A DNA stretch of 64,000 bases from Helicostylum pulchrum. Taxonomy: Eukaryota > Mucoromycota > Mucoromycetes > Mucorales > Mucoraceae. Shown here piece by piece: positions 11,678 through 22,963 of this stretch. The first letter of the stretch is position 1; each line of letters opens with the position of its first letter. Below the pieces are notes generated by a model. That model searched no databases and was not told where the DNA came from. It saw only the letters and a list, made by a program, of their open reading frames with translations. Both the position numbers and the translations under genes were made by a program. The DNA lies in NCBI GenBank assembly GCA_025677825.1, contig JAIXMO010000004.1, forward strand, positions 186,001-250,000, read 5' to 3'.

Positions 11678-12330
11678 TATGACGGGAAAGAATGGTAAAT
11701 GGAATTTTTATTTATTTTGCTTATAAACTGATTCTGATCCATTCCTTTTTTTTTTTTTATTTCTCTAGAATATAATTTCTTTCTCCTCCCCTTGAAACAC
11801 TGCTATTTATAATTGTACTGGCTTTTGAAAGTAACAGGACATAACGGTTGCTAAAGTGGTTTTTGACGAGCTATTTGTCTCCTTCTCCCCTCCTCGTTTA
11901 CGAGCGGTTAATGCAGACTTTCCCACCTGGTTGAAACGGCATCCACAACCATGCGGATATCGCTAAGTGTTGTAGTTGGAGGTATTCAGTCTTCTGATAA
12001 AAAAAAAACTTTAGCAGTTTGACTCGTTCTTTTGGTGGACATTGTCAGTATTTGTTGTTGTTAATATGATGGTAAGTGATTTTTTATTTTATTTTTGCTT
12101 CTAAACTGATTCTAACCCATTTAGAAATACCGCTATTTGTAGTTTTACTGGCTTTTGAAAGCAAAAAGAACAGAACGGTTGCTAAAGTGGTTTTTTGACG
12201 AGCTGTTTATCCCCTTCTCCCCTGCCTCGTTTACGAGCGGTTCGTGCAGTTTAACCTGCGTGTAATGGCACACCAACCATGCGGATATCGTAGGGAGGTT
12301 GGATTGATGGTTCCCATCTCGGTAGTCTTC
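11655..12330. repeat. diverged tandem duplication, about 300-bp unit, two copies
   Basis: Copy 1 (about 11655-11997) and copy 2 (about 12049-12330) share, in the same order, GTTGTTAATATGA, AAACTGATTCT, TACTGGCTTTTGAAAG, AACGGTTGCTAAAGTGGTTT, TGACGAGCT, TCGTTTACGAGCGGTT and CCATGCGGATATCG, with small insertions and substitutions between. Neither copy has a long open frame. This is an old local duplication of unknown content. Confidence 0.75.
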
Positions 12331-12590
12331 TCTAAGGAAAACAGTATCATTAAGTAGTTGTGTTGTTGTGGATACTTATCCTTTGGCATCATCATCTTTT
12401 TTTTATATTTATGTATGTGTTTATTTTTATATTTAGATACATGTATATATATTTTTTTCACGTATATGTATGAACGTGATGAGACTTCAGCTAGTGTACC
12501 TCCTCGTGGTTAGTCTTGGGAAACTTTCACTTTGGAAACTTTTTTTGTTTCCTTATTGTAAAGGCCAAAGCACTAGTAACTTTTTTTTTA

Positions 12591-12591
<1 letters not shown>

Positions 12592-12622
<31 letters not shown>
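12592..12622. repeat. (AAT)n microsatellite
   Basis: About ten AAT units in an intergenic region just after a poly-T run. Confidence 0.9.
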
Positions 12623-12623
<1 letters not shown>

Positions 12624-13717
12624 GAAGCTGTTTTTCTTTATATAAAAAATGTTTTTCAAAAAGTCTTTAATCTCTTTGACATGTAGTACTTATTATGGTA
12701 ATCAACGTTTTATATTTTTTTTAGTCACAACCGCAAGAAAATAAATTTGCTTTTGTTTACTAGATTTTTTAGTCCGACTAAATGCGTATACAGGATAACA
12801 GTGTAAGGCCAATATTGTAACCTAGTGGTGCGCAAGATTTTTAAAAAAAAGCTAAAAAGCTAAAAAGAGGAAAATAAGGAAGAATAAAATAGGGATAATG
12901 TACAACCGTATCACTGGTAATAACAAGAGAGTCGCACTATAGAACAAAGAAATCCAGGTGCATCGTAAGAGCCGAATGTGTGTATCAACCCCCCAAAAAA
13001 AAAGTTCATAATTAAATTATACTGGGCGGGATTTATTTAAAATAAGTGTCATTGTTAGAAGAAATGCAATGTTTGGTTGAAAAAACTATACTTAGCAACG
13101 TAAATGGTTTATGTTACAGTTTTAGAATCTAGTAAGGGTCAATGGTTCACCTGCTTCCATTACACGTTTTTTGTTATCTGTGCCGACTAGTTTGGCAAAA
13201 AACTGGAGGGTAGAAGTATAAGATACATACCTTACGGAAACCATTACAGGTATGTCTACATCTCGTGTTTTGAACGACGGGGGAGTATCTACATCCATTT
13301 TAGCGATATATTCATGAATATTATCGTTATGAAAAAGTGTTTTATTCTCCAAATAATTCATCGTTTTAAATCTCCATATCACTAAAGTACAAAAATCAGT
13401 GTTAATTATACACTAGTATGTTACTAATTCGAACTATTACCTATACCAAAAGAACGAAAATTGTCACCCTTTTGGTACCACAAATAAAATGTTCTGTTTA
13501 ATATAACATTAATTATTTCTTCCCCTTTATTTAAAAAGGAGAAAGCCGTATCACGTTCGCATTGAATGGGTTTTACGTCTGTTTTTTTTTTGGCTTTATA
13601 TACGGAAATTTTTTGAGTGTGTTTTTCTGGAATTATAAATTAATTGTCAAACAGAAAAATAAAAAGGGGCACCTTTCACTTGCTGTTCATTGTTCTTTCA
13701 CTTTTTATTATTATTCA

Positions 13718-13942
13718 TCATTTTTGGAAATCCGACATGCGCGTTTTAGCGGCGCCACCATCAATTAAGGTCTTAATTCTGTAACCATTGATTATAAAGT
13801 CAGTATAGATAGCGGTTGTGTCTTCATCATCATCTTCCACAAATGTCAATTCTTCAGACAATTTTCTTGGTTCACGAGGAGTTCTTAATGCAGATACAAA
13901 TTTTCTTTTTAATATCGGTGATACTTTGAGCAAATCACCCAC
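13718..13942 (-). pseudogene. retropepsin-like protease fragment
   Basis: The frame reads GDLLKVSPILKRKF near its N-terminus and then, after an acidic linker, YTDFIINGYRIKTLIDGGAA. In Ty3-like retroelements the active-site Asp of the aspartic protease sits in a hydrophobic-Asp-[SG]-G-[SA] context, which LIDGGAA fits. The frame stops only about ten residues later, so the flap and the C-terminal half of the protease are missing. Confidence 0.45.
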
Positions 13943-14377
13943 AGGTACGTTAGAATTTTGCTGAAATACTGAGGATATAATATCATATTTTGTTTTTGGC
14001 GGTTCCCTTTTTTTCTAGGTTTCCAGACTTTCTTTATAATTGTCGATTACGATTGTTGCGGCGTCGTTTCTAAACCATTATCAGAGGGGTCTATTATCAT
14101 TCCGACATCAGTTATAGTTGGTTTAGGTAAAGGGGTTTCTCGTTCTTTCCCTTTTCTTGAAGGAGTAGGTTTAGAAGCACTTGGTCTTGAGTTGCTGTTT
14201 CCACAGTTGGTGGATGAAGGACTCGTACAGCAGCATTTAAATCATGTTTTTCCTCTTCCTCAATTAATATTGTTGTAAGATTTTCTTTATTTGCTTGCGG
14301 TTGTATATTTATGGATTTTGTAAAGTTTGTGGGTGTGTTCGACTGACCATTAGTTTCGTTAGAAACAGTCGACCCAT

Positions 14378-15104
14378 TTAGTTTTTTGACTGTTGATTGA
14401 TGTTATTATTATCAGATTGTTGATTATTATTATTCCTTTGATTATAGTTGCTGCCTTCATTACTATTATAGTTACGAGCATCACCACTTCGATAGTAATC
14501 GTTGTTGTTACCATTGTTATTGTTATATCGACGGTTATTGTTTTCGTAATTATAGTTTCGCTTATTATAACTGGTGTTTGTTCCTGAATTTTGCTTCTTA
14601 AATTCCTCTTGCATGACTTGCCTGATCATCTCTTTGATATCTTGTTTCTCTGCTTGAATTTCCTGATCTTGAGATATTCCAGACCCTACATTATGACTAT
14701 CAAGATGAAGAAGCTCTTACGTTTGTAATGAAGCAATTAATTGTTTAAATGCATTACGATCGCTACCCATCTTAGATAAAGTCGAATTTAGCTGTTTAGA
14801 TATATCCATAACAGAAAATTCAGAGTTCGAAAAAGCATTACCAAAAGGAGATACATTAGTACTAGTCATATCAGTAGAATTCTTAATAGCATTAACATTG
14901 TTTTGAGATACTTATGTATTGTCAATATCACGAGGATTGAAGGGGCTGTTCTTGATTGTTGTAGGTCGTAGTTTCTCGGCGTTCCACCATCCTTCAGCAC
15001 CAGAAAATTCGATGAGTCTTGAGTTTCGGGGTGAGTAATTTGAACCATTGTTTTGTTCGTCTTGTGCGTTTCTAAAATGTTCAGCCAACACAGTGTTTTC
15101 CGCC
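14378..15104 (-). pseudogene. gag-like ORF with two in-frame TAA stops
   Basis: A single reading frame starts at MAENTVLAEHFRNAQDEQ and runs to a Gln/Asn-rich tail. It is broken by one TAA after PRDIDNT and another after LIASLQT, otherwise staying in frame with no indel that I can see. The N-terminal part contains LIEFSGAEGWWNAEKLR, of the type seen before the capsid region of fungal gag proteins; the C-terminal part is a basic Asn/Tyr/Arg-rich tract instead of a CCHC knuckle. Two stops in an otherwise intact frame indicate a relatively recent loss of function. Confidence 0.5.
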
Positions 15105-15181
15105 ATTTCTTGTTTATAGATGAGGTTTAGATAAATTGCTAGTAGTAAAAGTTGTTTGTAATATGAAAATGTGTCTAACAA

Positions 15182-16367
15182 TACAGTACAATTAAAAGTT
15201 GATAGATTGAATTAATAGAAATGTTGTTAGTATTGTTATAACACCCTGTTAGTGAGCACCACGTGTTAGAAATCTGAAATTTAAAAGTTGTTGTAACATA
15301 GTGTAGATAAAGTAGTATATATAGTGAGCACCAGTTCCTGTTTTATAAGTAGAACGACTTAAAGGTAGTAGTAAAGTTTTAATAAAAGTAAAAAAAGATA
15401 CAATGAATTTGAATAATCCAAGGGAACCAAGCTATGTGTTAAAATAGATAGAAGGGGGTAAAATAGTAGCAAAAAGATTAAGAGTAATCAAAGAGAAAGC
15501 CCTTTTCGTATTTTAGTTAAGTAAATAGTTAATTGATTTTTATTTATTATTGAATTTTATATCTGATATTTATATGTTTCTTAAAGTAAAGAAAAAGGGA
15601 AAGTTTATGGATAATAGAATGGATGAATCCATCCGTTAGATTGTTCTTCCATTGGATAGGTCCATCCAAACTCAAAAAGGAAAAATGGTAGTTTGAAATG
15701 TAACACTTGTTTTCATGCACTAAAATACCTGCACTTATTTAATCCATGTGGCAAAATAAAACGTCATACATGCCCTATTTACATAGTACTTCACACATAC
15801 CTTTATGAATGACAGTGCAAAAAAAAAAAAGCATCTTAAAAAAACACAAAAAATAGACCAACACCTACCCCTCCGTTTTCTAGAAGTATAGCCGTGGGGG
15901 TGTCCTCTACGCACCCCCTCCCACGTCCAGCACAGGAGGGGATGTTTCGAGAAACTTCACACTTGTGACATTTGGACCCTTCCTTTATATAGGCGACTGA
16001 GAACGATAAGCAATGAAGTTGTGGTATAGCTTTTTTCAAAAAAAAAAAAAACCCGCACACCCACACACCCTCCCTCCTTTTAGATTTTGAAGTTTTATTT
16101 TATTTAATCCTTTTTCCCTACAAAAAAAATAGTTCAAATGTGTTTTTTTAAAGGACTGCAAAGGCTTAATTTCTTCTTAATATATATTGCTTTTATGTTT
16201 AATTTATCTGTTTTCGTAGTACATAACAACTTTCTTGTAGGTTGTATTCTCTGGATTATCCGTAAACATGGTATTTGGTAGGAAACAGTATATTTTAGAA
16301 TGTGTGTGAGGAGAGGGAGAACAAACAAGCATACCTCCAAGGTAGAGAGAATTAAATTTCCGGCGAA
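15182..16367. other. intergenic region, no gene recognised
   Basis: Contains short repeats of AGTGAGCACCA near 15253 and 15321 that could be remains of a terminal repeat of the neighbouring retroelement, an imperfect palindromic patch around 15612-15670 (GGATGAATCCATCC), and poly-A runs. Open frames are short and include poly-A-encoded lysine tracts. Confidence 0.4.
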
Positions 16368-16523
16368 GATAACGTGATCTATATTAAAGACAAGTATTGT
16401 GCTGGTTATGACATGTCCTCTTCTACTTGTCAACCTGAATTTCCTACCGTTAAATTAAGTGCTGGTCATAGTGAAATTGGTACGAAGCTTATAGCTATAT
16501 TTGAAGGTGCACCTTTAATTTAA
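16368..16523 (+). other. possible coding exon remnant, unknown
   Basis: A 51-codon protein-like stretch (DNVIYIKDKYCAGYDMSSST onward) ends at a TAA and has no start codon of its own. It could be the last exon of an upstream gene, but no earlier exon was found. It contains two Cys and lies 85 bases before the next gene on the same strand. Confidence 0.25.
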
Positions 16524-16607
16524 CTTGTCTGGATTTGAAGTACGAATTGGTACTGTAAGTGAATTTTTTGTATCCCATTTATTTTGTACTTTACTCCCCT
16601 TCTCCTA

Positions 16608-17029
16608 ATGTCTACACCAAGTACCAATACAATTACAACACAAGAAGATATAGCCACCTATGTAAACAACTTTTTTCTTTTTTTAAAAAAAGAGTGGTCT
16701 ACTAAAACTAACAACTTTTTAAAACTCTTTCTAGCTTACAAGTGTGGCAGATAGACTCGTAAGTGATAAAAAAAACTATGGTTGACCTTTTTTTTTTACT
16801 GATGACTCTAATAAAAAGCAATCCAAAGTTGATGAAGCAAGTACGCAAATGAACAAAAAACGTAAGTTGTCAAGATGCTTTCCCTCCCCACCTTTTTTTT
16901 TTTTTTTTTTTTAGCAAATGGAGATTAACACTTTTTTATGTATAAAAAAAAGTTGAAGAAATGACAAAACGCATAGATACTTTAGAGCGTAACTTGAAAC
17001 AAATGGAACCACCCGCAGGAGAAGAATAA
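16608..17029 (+). CDS. HSBP1: HSBP1-like coiled-coil protein (65 aa)
   Basis: Four small exons (16608-16661, 16735-16758, 16819-16861, 16953-17029) join in phase. The first intron has a textbook ACTAAC branch site. The C-terminal part EEMTKRIDTLERNLKQM aligns naturally with the DDMSSRIDDLEKNI heptads of heat-shock factor binding protein 1, and LTSV earlier matches the family's LTSV. HSBP1 forms small coiled-coil oligomers, binds the trimerisation domain of HSF1 and dampens it; it has also been linked to WASH-complex assembly. Human HSBP1 is 76 aa; this model is about four residues short between LTSV and the second heptad block, so one splice site (the weak acceptor before 16819) may be misplaced. 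It is convergent with the NDP kinase gene, 81 bp away. Confidence 0.55.
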
Positions 17030-17110
17030 TAATAAAAAACAAATAATAAACTTATATACAAACAAATAGTTTTTATTTTATTTATTTATTGAGATGATGG
17101 ATATGGGATT

Positions 17111-18180
17111 TTAGTTATCAGATTGGATCCATTCAACGTTGGCAGGAGTCCAGTCAATGAGCTCACCAGCCTTACCGAACCACAAGTTGATTTCCTTTTC
17201 AGCAGCTTCGAAACAATCGGAACCGTGAATGATGTTACGACCAACAGAGATCTAAAAGAAAAAAATATACAATTAGTAAAACACACACACACATACACAA
17301 ATAATTGTATATATAGTACTTACACAGTATTGACCACGGATACTACCAGGAGCAGATTCAAGAGGGTTGGTAGCACCAATCATGGCACGACCTTGTCTGA
17401 TAACATCCTTACCTTCCCAGACCATAGCAATAACGGGAGTACCGCTGGAGATATACTTGACGAGACCAGCAAAGAAAGGACGAGCCTTCAAGTCATCGTA
17501 ATGAAGTTCAGCTAACTCCTTGGAGGGAGCAATAGCCTTTAAACCGACGAGCTTATAACCACGTTCTTCGAAACGAGTGATAACCTTACCAACTAAACCA
17601 CGTTGAGTACCATCGGGCTAAAAAAAAAGGGATATTGCATTAGTACATACAAATTTAGGCTACCAAAAAAAAAAAAGGAGTTATGTTACCTTGATAGCAA
17701 TGAAAGTACGTTCACTGTTGGTACCCCTATTTTTTCCAATTGAATAAGTAATTATTATTACATTAACTTTATTCTAACTTACTTGACACCGGCAAGAGGC
17801 TTGGCATCAGCAGAGACGGGGTCTAATAAAAAGAAATATATACATAATCAGAAAACTATTCTGTTTTTATACGCGTCATATATAGTTTACTTTGGAGGTA
17901 AGCGTAAGAGAGAACACTAGCAGAGGCAACACCGGCAGTGGCCATCATGGCAACACGACGAGAACCGGCGGCAGTAGCACGAGAAGCGGTAGCAAAAGTA
18001 CGAGCTACATAATTGATGTTTAGTATAAATTCCTTATCTTACACGTAAAAATGTAAATTATTTACCTTTGATGGAAGCAACAGCGGGTCTAGCGGCTAAT
18101 ATATACAAATAAGTAAAAACGCATTATAAAACAGCATAAAGAAAACTTTTACCTAAACGGAGAGCGGAACGAGCAAGCAT
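17111..18180 (-). CDS. ndk: nucleoside diphosphate kinase, mitochondrial-type
   Basis: It transfers the gamma-phosphate from ATP to NDPs through a phospho-histidine. Seven exons (18180-18153, 18095-18066, 18004-17891, 17822-17783, 17726-17690, 17617-17324, 17251-17111) give 227 aa, compared with about 150 aa for the cytosolic enzyme. The core contains [40 protein letters not shown] and NIIHGSD with catalytic His190. The extra N-terminal about 75 residues are rich in Ala, Arg and Ser (MLARSALRL..., then [16 protein letters not shown] and a short Ala/Val-rich hydrophobic stretch), which is characteristic of a mitochondrial presequence plus inner-membrane or intermembrane-space sorting segment. 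The leader is split over four short exons. Location is inferred; the enzyme identity is firm. Confidence 0.95.
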
Positions 18181-18530
18181 TTTTAAAAGATAAAAAAAAA
18201 GGTAAGAAGGATAAAAGATGTGCGCGTCTTTTCCCCCTCTTTTTAATTCATTTTTTTGCCATCTAAAAATAAACACTACTTTTTATTGCCTTGCACCCAG
18301 GGGGATATTAATCTATTTTAAACATCCGGGCAAATAACTATTTTTTTTTTTTTTTTTTTGCGGCTTTTGTGGCTTTGAAATAAGGGTCGGAAAAGTGACT
18401 TTGAAAACGTTTGTTTTGTTGGGTTTTAGAGAATTTTAGAAATTTTTTTTTGGCCGGTATAACAAAGAGTTGAGAGAATATCAATTTGCTCTTTCCTTTT
18501 GAGCTTTTATATCTTTTTCTTATATAAAAA
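18181..18530. promoter_or_regulatory. shared divergent promoter region, NDP kinase / Ssb Hsp70
   Basis: A 350-bp gap separates two divergent start codons. It contains a long poly-T tract (about 18342-18359) and, on the Hsp70 side, pyrimidine-rich sequence leading to CTTATATAAAAA just before the ATG. I see no clean heat-shock element (inverted nGAAn units), in keeping with an Ssb-type rather than a heat-induced Hsp70. Confidence 0.4.
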
Positions 18531-20799
18531 ATGTCTGCTGAATACGAGGGTGCTATTGGTATTGATTTAGGTACTACGTAAGTATACTAGACTCTATTTT
18601 GCAAACAACAAAAAAGCAAATACCATGAGTTTTTTTTTGTTATATTTTTTATAAAAAAATATTCACACTTTGTATTTTTTTTTTATTATAAATTAGCTAT
18701 TCTTGTGTTGGTGTTTGGGAATCCGAGCGTGTTGAAATTATTGCCAACGAGCAAGGTAACCGTACTACTCCTTCTTACGTTGCTTTCTCCGATGCTGAAC
18801 GTCTCGTCGGTGATGCCGCCAAGAACCAAGCTGCCATGAACCCCAAGAACACCGTTTTCGATGCTAAGCGTCTTATCGGTCGTCGTTTCGATGATCAAGA
18901 TGTTAAGGAAGACATGAAGCACTGGCCTTTCACCGTCATTGACAAGAACGACGCTCCCTTCGTTCAAGTTGAATTCGAGGGTAAGACCGTTGAATACTCT
19001 CCTCAAGGTAACGTCTCTATAACCATTTTTTTTCTCGTCTTTTTTTTTTATCACCAATTATAATGGGAAAAAAAAAATTTTTTTCTCTTCCCAAACTGCC
19101 CCTAGAAAAAAAGTGTGACTTTGTATTAAATTTTTTTTTGATATTTTTTTTTAGAAATCTCATCCATGGTTTTGGTTAAGATGAAGGAAATTGCTGAAGC
19201 TAAGCTCGGTAAGAAGGTCACCAAGGCCGTCGTCACCGTCCCCGCTTATTTCAACGATAGTAAGTTAAAAATAAAAAAATGCGTGTGCGTGAGTAAAGAA
19301 AAAAGATGACTAATTTTTAAATTGTTAAAATAGGTCAACGTCAAGCTACCAAGGATGCTGGTACCATTTCCGGTCTCGATGTCCTCCGTATTATTAACGA
19401 ACCTACTGCTGCTGGTAAGAACTTTTTTTTTTTCATTAAGCAAAACAAATAGTTAAAGATGTACTAACATACTACAAATTATATAGCCATTGCTTACGGT
19501 TTGGATGCCAACGATAAGAAGGAACGTAACGTTCTTATTTTCGATTTGGGTGGAGGAACCTTCGATGTTTCCCTCTTGACCATCTCCGGTGGTGTCTTCG
19601 CTGTTAAGGCTACTGCTGGTAACACTCATTTGGGTGGTGAAGATTTCGATAACACTCTTGTCAACCATTTCGTTCAAGAAATCAAGCGTAAGCACAAGAA
19701 GGATATCACTGGTGATGCTCGTGCTCTCCGTCGTCTTCGTTCCGCTTCCGAGCGCGCAAAGCGTACTCTTTCTTCTTTGACCCAAACCACTGTCGAAGTT
19801 GATTCTCTCTTTGAAGGTGTTGATTTCCAATCCAACATTACTCGTGCCAAGTTCGAGGAGATTAACTCTGTCGCTTTCAACGGTACCGTTGAGCCCGTCG
19901 AGCGTGTCCTCAAGGATGCCAAGATTGATAAGAAGAAGGTTGACGAGATTGTTCTCGTTGGTGGTTCTACTCGTATCCCCAAGATTCAAGCTCTTCTCCA
20001 AGATCTCTTTGACGGTAAGGAGTTAAACAAGTCTATCAACCCTGATGAGGCTGTTGCCTACGGTGCCGCTGTTCAAGCCGCTGTTCTTACCAACCAAGCC
20101 GGTAACGAGAAGACTCAAGATCTCTTGTTGTTGGATGTTGTCCCTCTTTCTCTCGGTGTTGAGATGCAAGGTGGTATTATGGCTGTTGTTGTTCCCCGTA
20201 ACACTCCTATCCCTTGTCAAAAGTCCAAGGTTTTCACCACTGCTTCTGATAACCAAACCACTGTCACTTTCCCCGTTTATGAAGGTGAGCGTTTGATGAC
20301 CAAGGAAAACAACCTTTTGGGTGAGTTCTCTCTCTCTGGTTTGATCCCTGCTCCTCGTGGATCTCCTGAGCTCTTGTGTACCTTTGATTTAGATGCCAAT
20401 GGTATTCTTAAGGTTACTGCTCAAGATAAGACCACTGGTCGTAAGGCTGATGTTACCATCTCCAACTCCACTCGTCTCTCTGCTGCTGATATTGACCGTA
20501 TGGTTGAAGATGCTGCCAAGAACGCTGATGCTGATAAGGAGCGTGAAGCTGTTGTCCAAGCCAAGCAAGATCTTGAATCTTATGTCTACCAAGTCGAGAA
20601 CAACATCTCTGACCCTAACGTCAACATGAAGCTCCGTCGTGGTGACCGTGAGTCCATTGAGACCGCTCTCGCTGAGGCCATGGAACTTATGGAAATCTCT
20701 GCTGAGGATGCCAAGGCTGATGAACTCAAGTCTGCCCAATCTAAGTTGAAGCGTGTTACCACTCGTGCTTTCGCTCACGTTTACTCTCAACGTCGTTAA
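18531..20799 (+). CDS. SSB1: ribosome-associated Hsp70, Ssb type
   Basis: Five exons (18531-18577, 18697-19007, 19155-19259, 19334-19414, 19487-20799) give 618 aa. It is a cytosolic Hsp70 that binds nascent chains at the ribosome exit, working with the RAC (Ssz1/Zuo1) co-chaperone. The ATPase domain shows [35 protein letters not shown] and [11 protein letters not shown]. Features that separate it from heat-inducible Ssa proteins are its length (yeast Ssb1 is 613 aa), [40 protein letters not shown], and a C-terminus that stops at [17 protein letters not shown] with no GGMP-rich tail and no EEVD. Codon use is strongly biased to C-ending codons compared with neighbours, as expected for a highly expressed gene. 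Confidence 0.95.
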
Positions 20800-21718
20800 G
20801 TTTTGTATTAACACATCTCTCCCCACCAACACCATTTCATCCCCTTTGTTATTTATCCCAATACAAAAAACCGAAAAAGAAAAAATTAATTTTTGTGTAA
20901 AAAAAAAAGAAAGGTACTATTTAAAAAAAACTACCTTTCTTTCTTTTTTTTTTAATATAGTAAAATAAAAAGATGTATAAAAAAAAAACTTTTTGCTGTA
21001 TTGTGTATTTTAATTATTTAAGAAGCTGTATAATGCACCTCTCCTATTACTTTTCTTGTTTCGTGCATACTTTCGGTAAGAAATGCTTATAACTTACACA
21101 TGCATGCCACGTAGTATGTGACACCGCATGATTCTTTTGATGTTTGGACAATCAAAAAAAGGCCTGTTATAGTTTCTACTGAAGCAAATGTTATCAGACA
21201 ACCTAGTCATTTATATTTCACCTTGTCTAACGCGACGTGAACAAAGGCTTTTTACTTTTCTACAGGAATTGGAATGGAGTCTACAGAACTTTTGAATTCA
21301 ATTAGGAAAGCATCTTGGCATGAAGTCCCAGAACTATTCCAAAATAAGAGACGATCTATGCGATCCCAAACAAAGTATACTGTCACAAATACTTGTAAGT
21401 GTTTTTTTTTTTTTTTTTTGCGCTCTCCCTCTCTGCCCACCCCTGTATATTTGACAAGTTTCCGTATTAAACTGGTATATATACATAATGCGTGTAACAA
21501 AAATAATAAATACAACAATAAAAATTATTTTTTTAAAAAAAGAGAGATAGTTTCATCATGATGTTACACGCTTGTTTATCATTCTAAATTATATAATTAT
21601 ATTGTATTACGCGAGAGCCACGGTGGTGGCGTCTTCACATAAGTTGTATATGTATATATATGAGTAGTAATAATAATAATAATAGGGTTTGGGTTTGGGT
21701 TTTGGGGGTTTTTTTTAG
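20800..21718. other. intergenic region with one possible small exon
   Basis: After the Hsp70 stop there are A/T runs and no clear gene. On the + strand an acceptor-like TTTTCTACAG at about 21266 is followed by a protein-like stretch starting MESTELLNSIRKASW (21274) and ending at a GTAAGT donor (about 21393). No convincing second exon follows, so I do not call a gene there. Confidence 0.35.
21684..21712. repeat. GGGTTT-like short repeat
   Basis: AGGGTTTGGGTTTGGGTTTT followed by GGGGG; four G-runs separated by T3-T4. It follows a short (TAA)n stretch. The motif is telomere-like in form but not the fungal TTAGGG. Confidence 0.75.
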
Positions 21719-22587
21719 TTAGATAAATTCGATATAAGTTTCAGGAATTAAACCTGTTTCATCTTGTACATCTGCAACTAACCAACCCTACAATAAAAAA
21801 AAGTGTAAGAAAATAGAAAATAAAAGTAAAAAAAAAAAAATACAATAGTTTACCGGGCATTGGCGATATTGCACCCATAATAATTGTCCCTGCTTCAATG
21901 GAAGTTCGTACTCAGTTTCTGGTGTAAAGTCAAAGAGGGCTCGAGCATCTCTACCGTTAAAGTCAGGTGAAGATAGAGAGATAGTTGAGTGTTTCGGTTT
22001 AAGGGATTTACCAAAGTGGTGTGGGTGGTCGATTGGGTAAGCAAAATCTCTTACAGTAACCAAATACTGATAAAAAAAAGGTTTTTTTTAGAGTTACAAA
22101 AGAAAAAAAAAAATATTTATGTGTGTACCTTTTGATCGTCATTATCAGATGATGATGATATTATCGGTACTGTTTCGACTACTACTACAGTATTCACATG
22201 CTCTTCAGGTAATAAAATGATTGAAGAAGTGCGGTTGATTACTTCGAGTGGTTGTAAAGAAACATGTTTTTTTATAGATTTAATTGAAGGGGAAATGATT
22301 GAAGAATTTGATTTTTTATCCAATAAAGGATTGTTGTTGTACATGAGTACATCGACAATTTCTTCTTCTTCTTCTTCTTCCTCACTACTACTACTACTAG
22401 AACTTGAACAAAAGGTATCTTGTCTTTTCTTTAGTTTACTTCGAAAATGCTTCTTTCCCATTGATCCTTTGCGAGTAATCTAGTTTTGGACTACGATATC
22501 AGAATTTTTAAAGGAGTAAAATATAAGTTTTATTGAATTTACCTTTTTTAACAAGAGGGCGAATGCAATCACTGTATTGAGGCTCAT
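21719..22587 (-). CDS. NBP2: SH3-domain adaptor, Nbp2/Skb5-like
   Basis: The C-terminal SH3 domain is clear: RDARALFDFTPETEYELPLK (ALYDF-type start), then LWVQYRQCP joined across a 66-nt intron to GWLVADVQDETGLIPETYIE, including the Trp and the GLIP..Y ligand-binding residues. Exons are 22587-22543, 22479-22129, 22066-21854 and 21787-21719 (225 aa); the first exon is tentative, and an alternative start is the ATG at 22461. The N-terminal half has a Ser run and a Glu run, then a low-complexity region. Yeast Nbp2 and S. pombe Skb5 are short proteins of this form that bring the PP2C phosphatase Ptc1 to MAP kinase modules or bind PAK kinases. That role is transferred from the SH3 sequence and is inference. 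Confidence 0.75.
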
Positions 22588-22963
22588 TATTTATTTATTT
22601 TTGGTGAAAAAGGAAAGGAATGGGTTTATTTTGATTGTTTTTTTTATTGGCAATAATAAAACGAATTTTATATTATTATTTTGTTTTTTTTTGGAGTTAA
22701 AAAAAAGAAAATAAAAAAACTATCAAGTAACCAAAAAAAAAAAAAAAAAAAAAAAATAAAAAAAAAAAAAGGCGAAAGAGAGATGAAAAATTAAAAAAAT
22801 AAAAAGGAGGGGAAAGAGGGAGCCCAAAAAATGGTTTGGTTTAGGAGCGTTTAATAGATTTTGTGTTCCAATCATTTATTTTAAAGTTTATTGTGTTGGT
22901 TTATAAATAATCTACTACAGTCTCTTTTTTTCTTTTTTTTTTTTCGCTTTCTCTACTTTATTG

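Larger units (their letters stand above)
13122..15104 (-). mobile_element. decayed Ty3-like gag/protease retroelement remnant
   Basis: On the minus strand, a gag-like frame with two in-frame stops is followed downstream by a protease-like segment and then by an unrelated-looking short ORF (13382-13122). The order gag then protease and the motif IDGGAAKT fit an LTR-retrotransposon origin. I find no reverse transcriptase, RNase H or integrase motifs, and no clear paired long terminal repeats, so the element is a truncated relic. The boundaries given are those of the recognisable coding pieces, not true element ends. Confidence 0.5.

Noticed and set aside
13122..15400. A complete LTR retrotransposon
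   Set aside because: No reverse transcriptase or integrase motifs and no matching long terminal repeats were found; only gag and protease pieces remain.
18421..18460. Possible heat-shock element upstream of the Hsp70 (GAATTTTAGAA)
   Set aside because: It does not form three alternating nGAAn units; the gene is Ssb-type and need not be heat-induced.
19453..20835. Long minus-strand and alternative-frame ORFs over the Hsp70 gene
   Set aside because: They are antisense or frame shadows of a highly codon-biased gene; they have Ser/Leu/Thr-rich composition and no family match.
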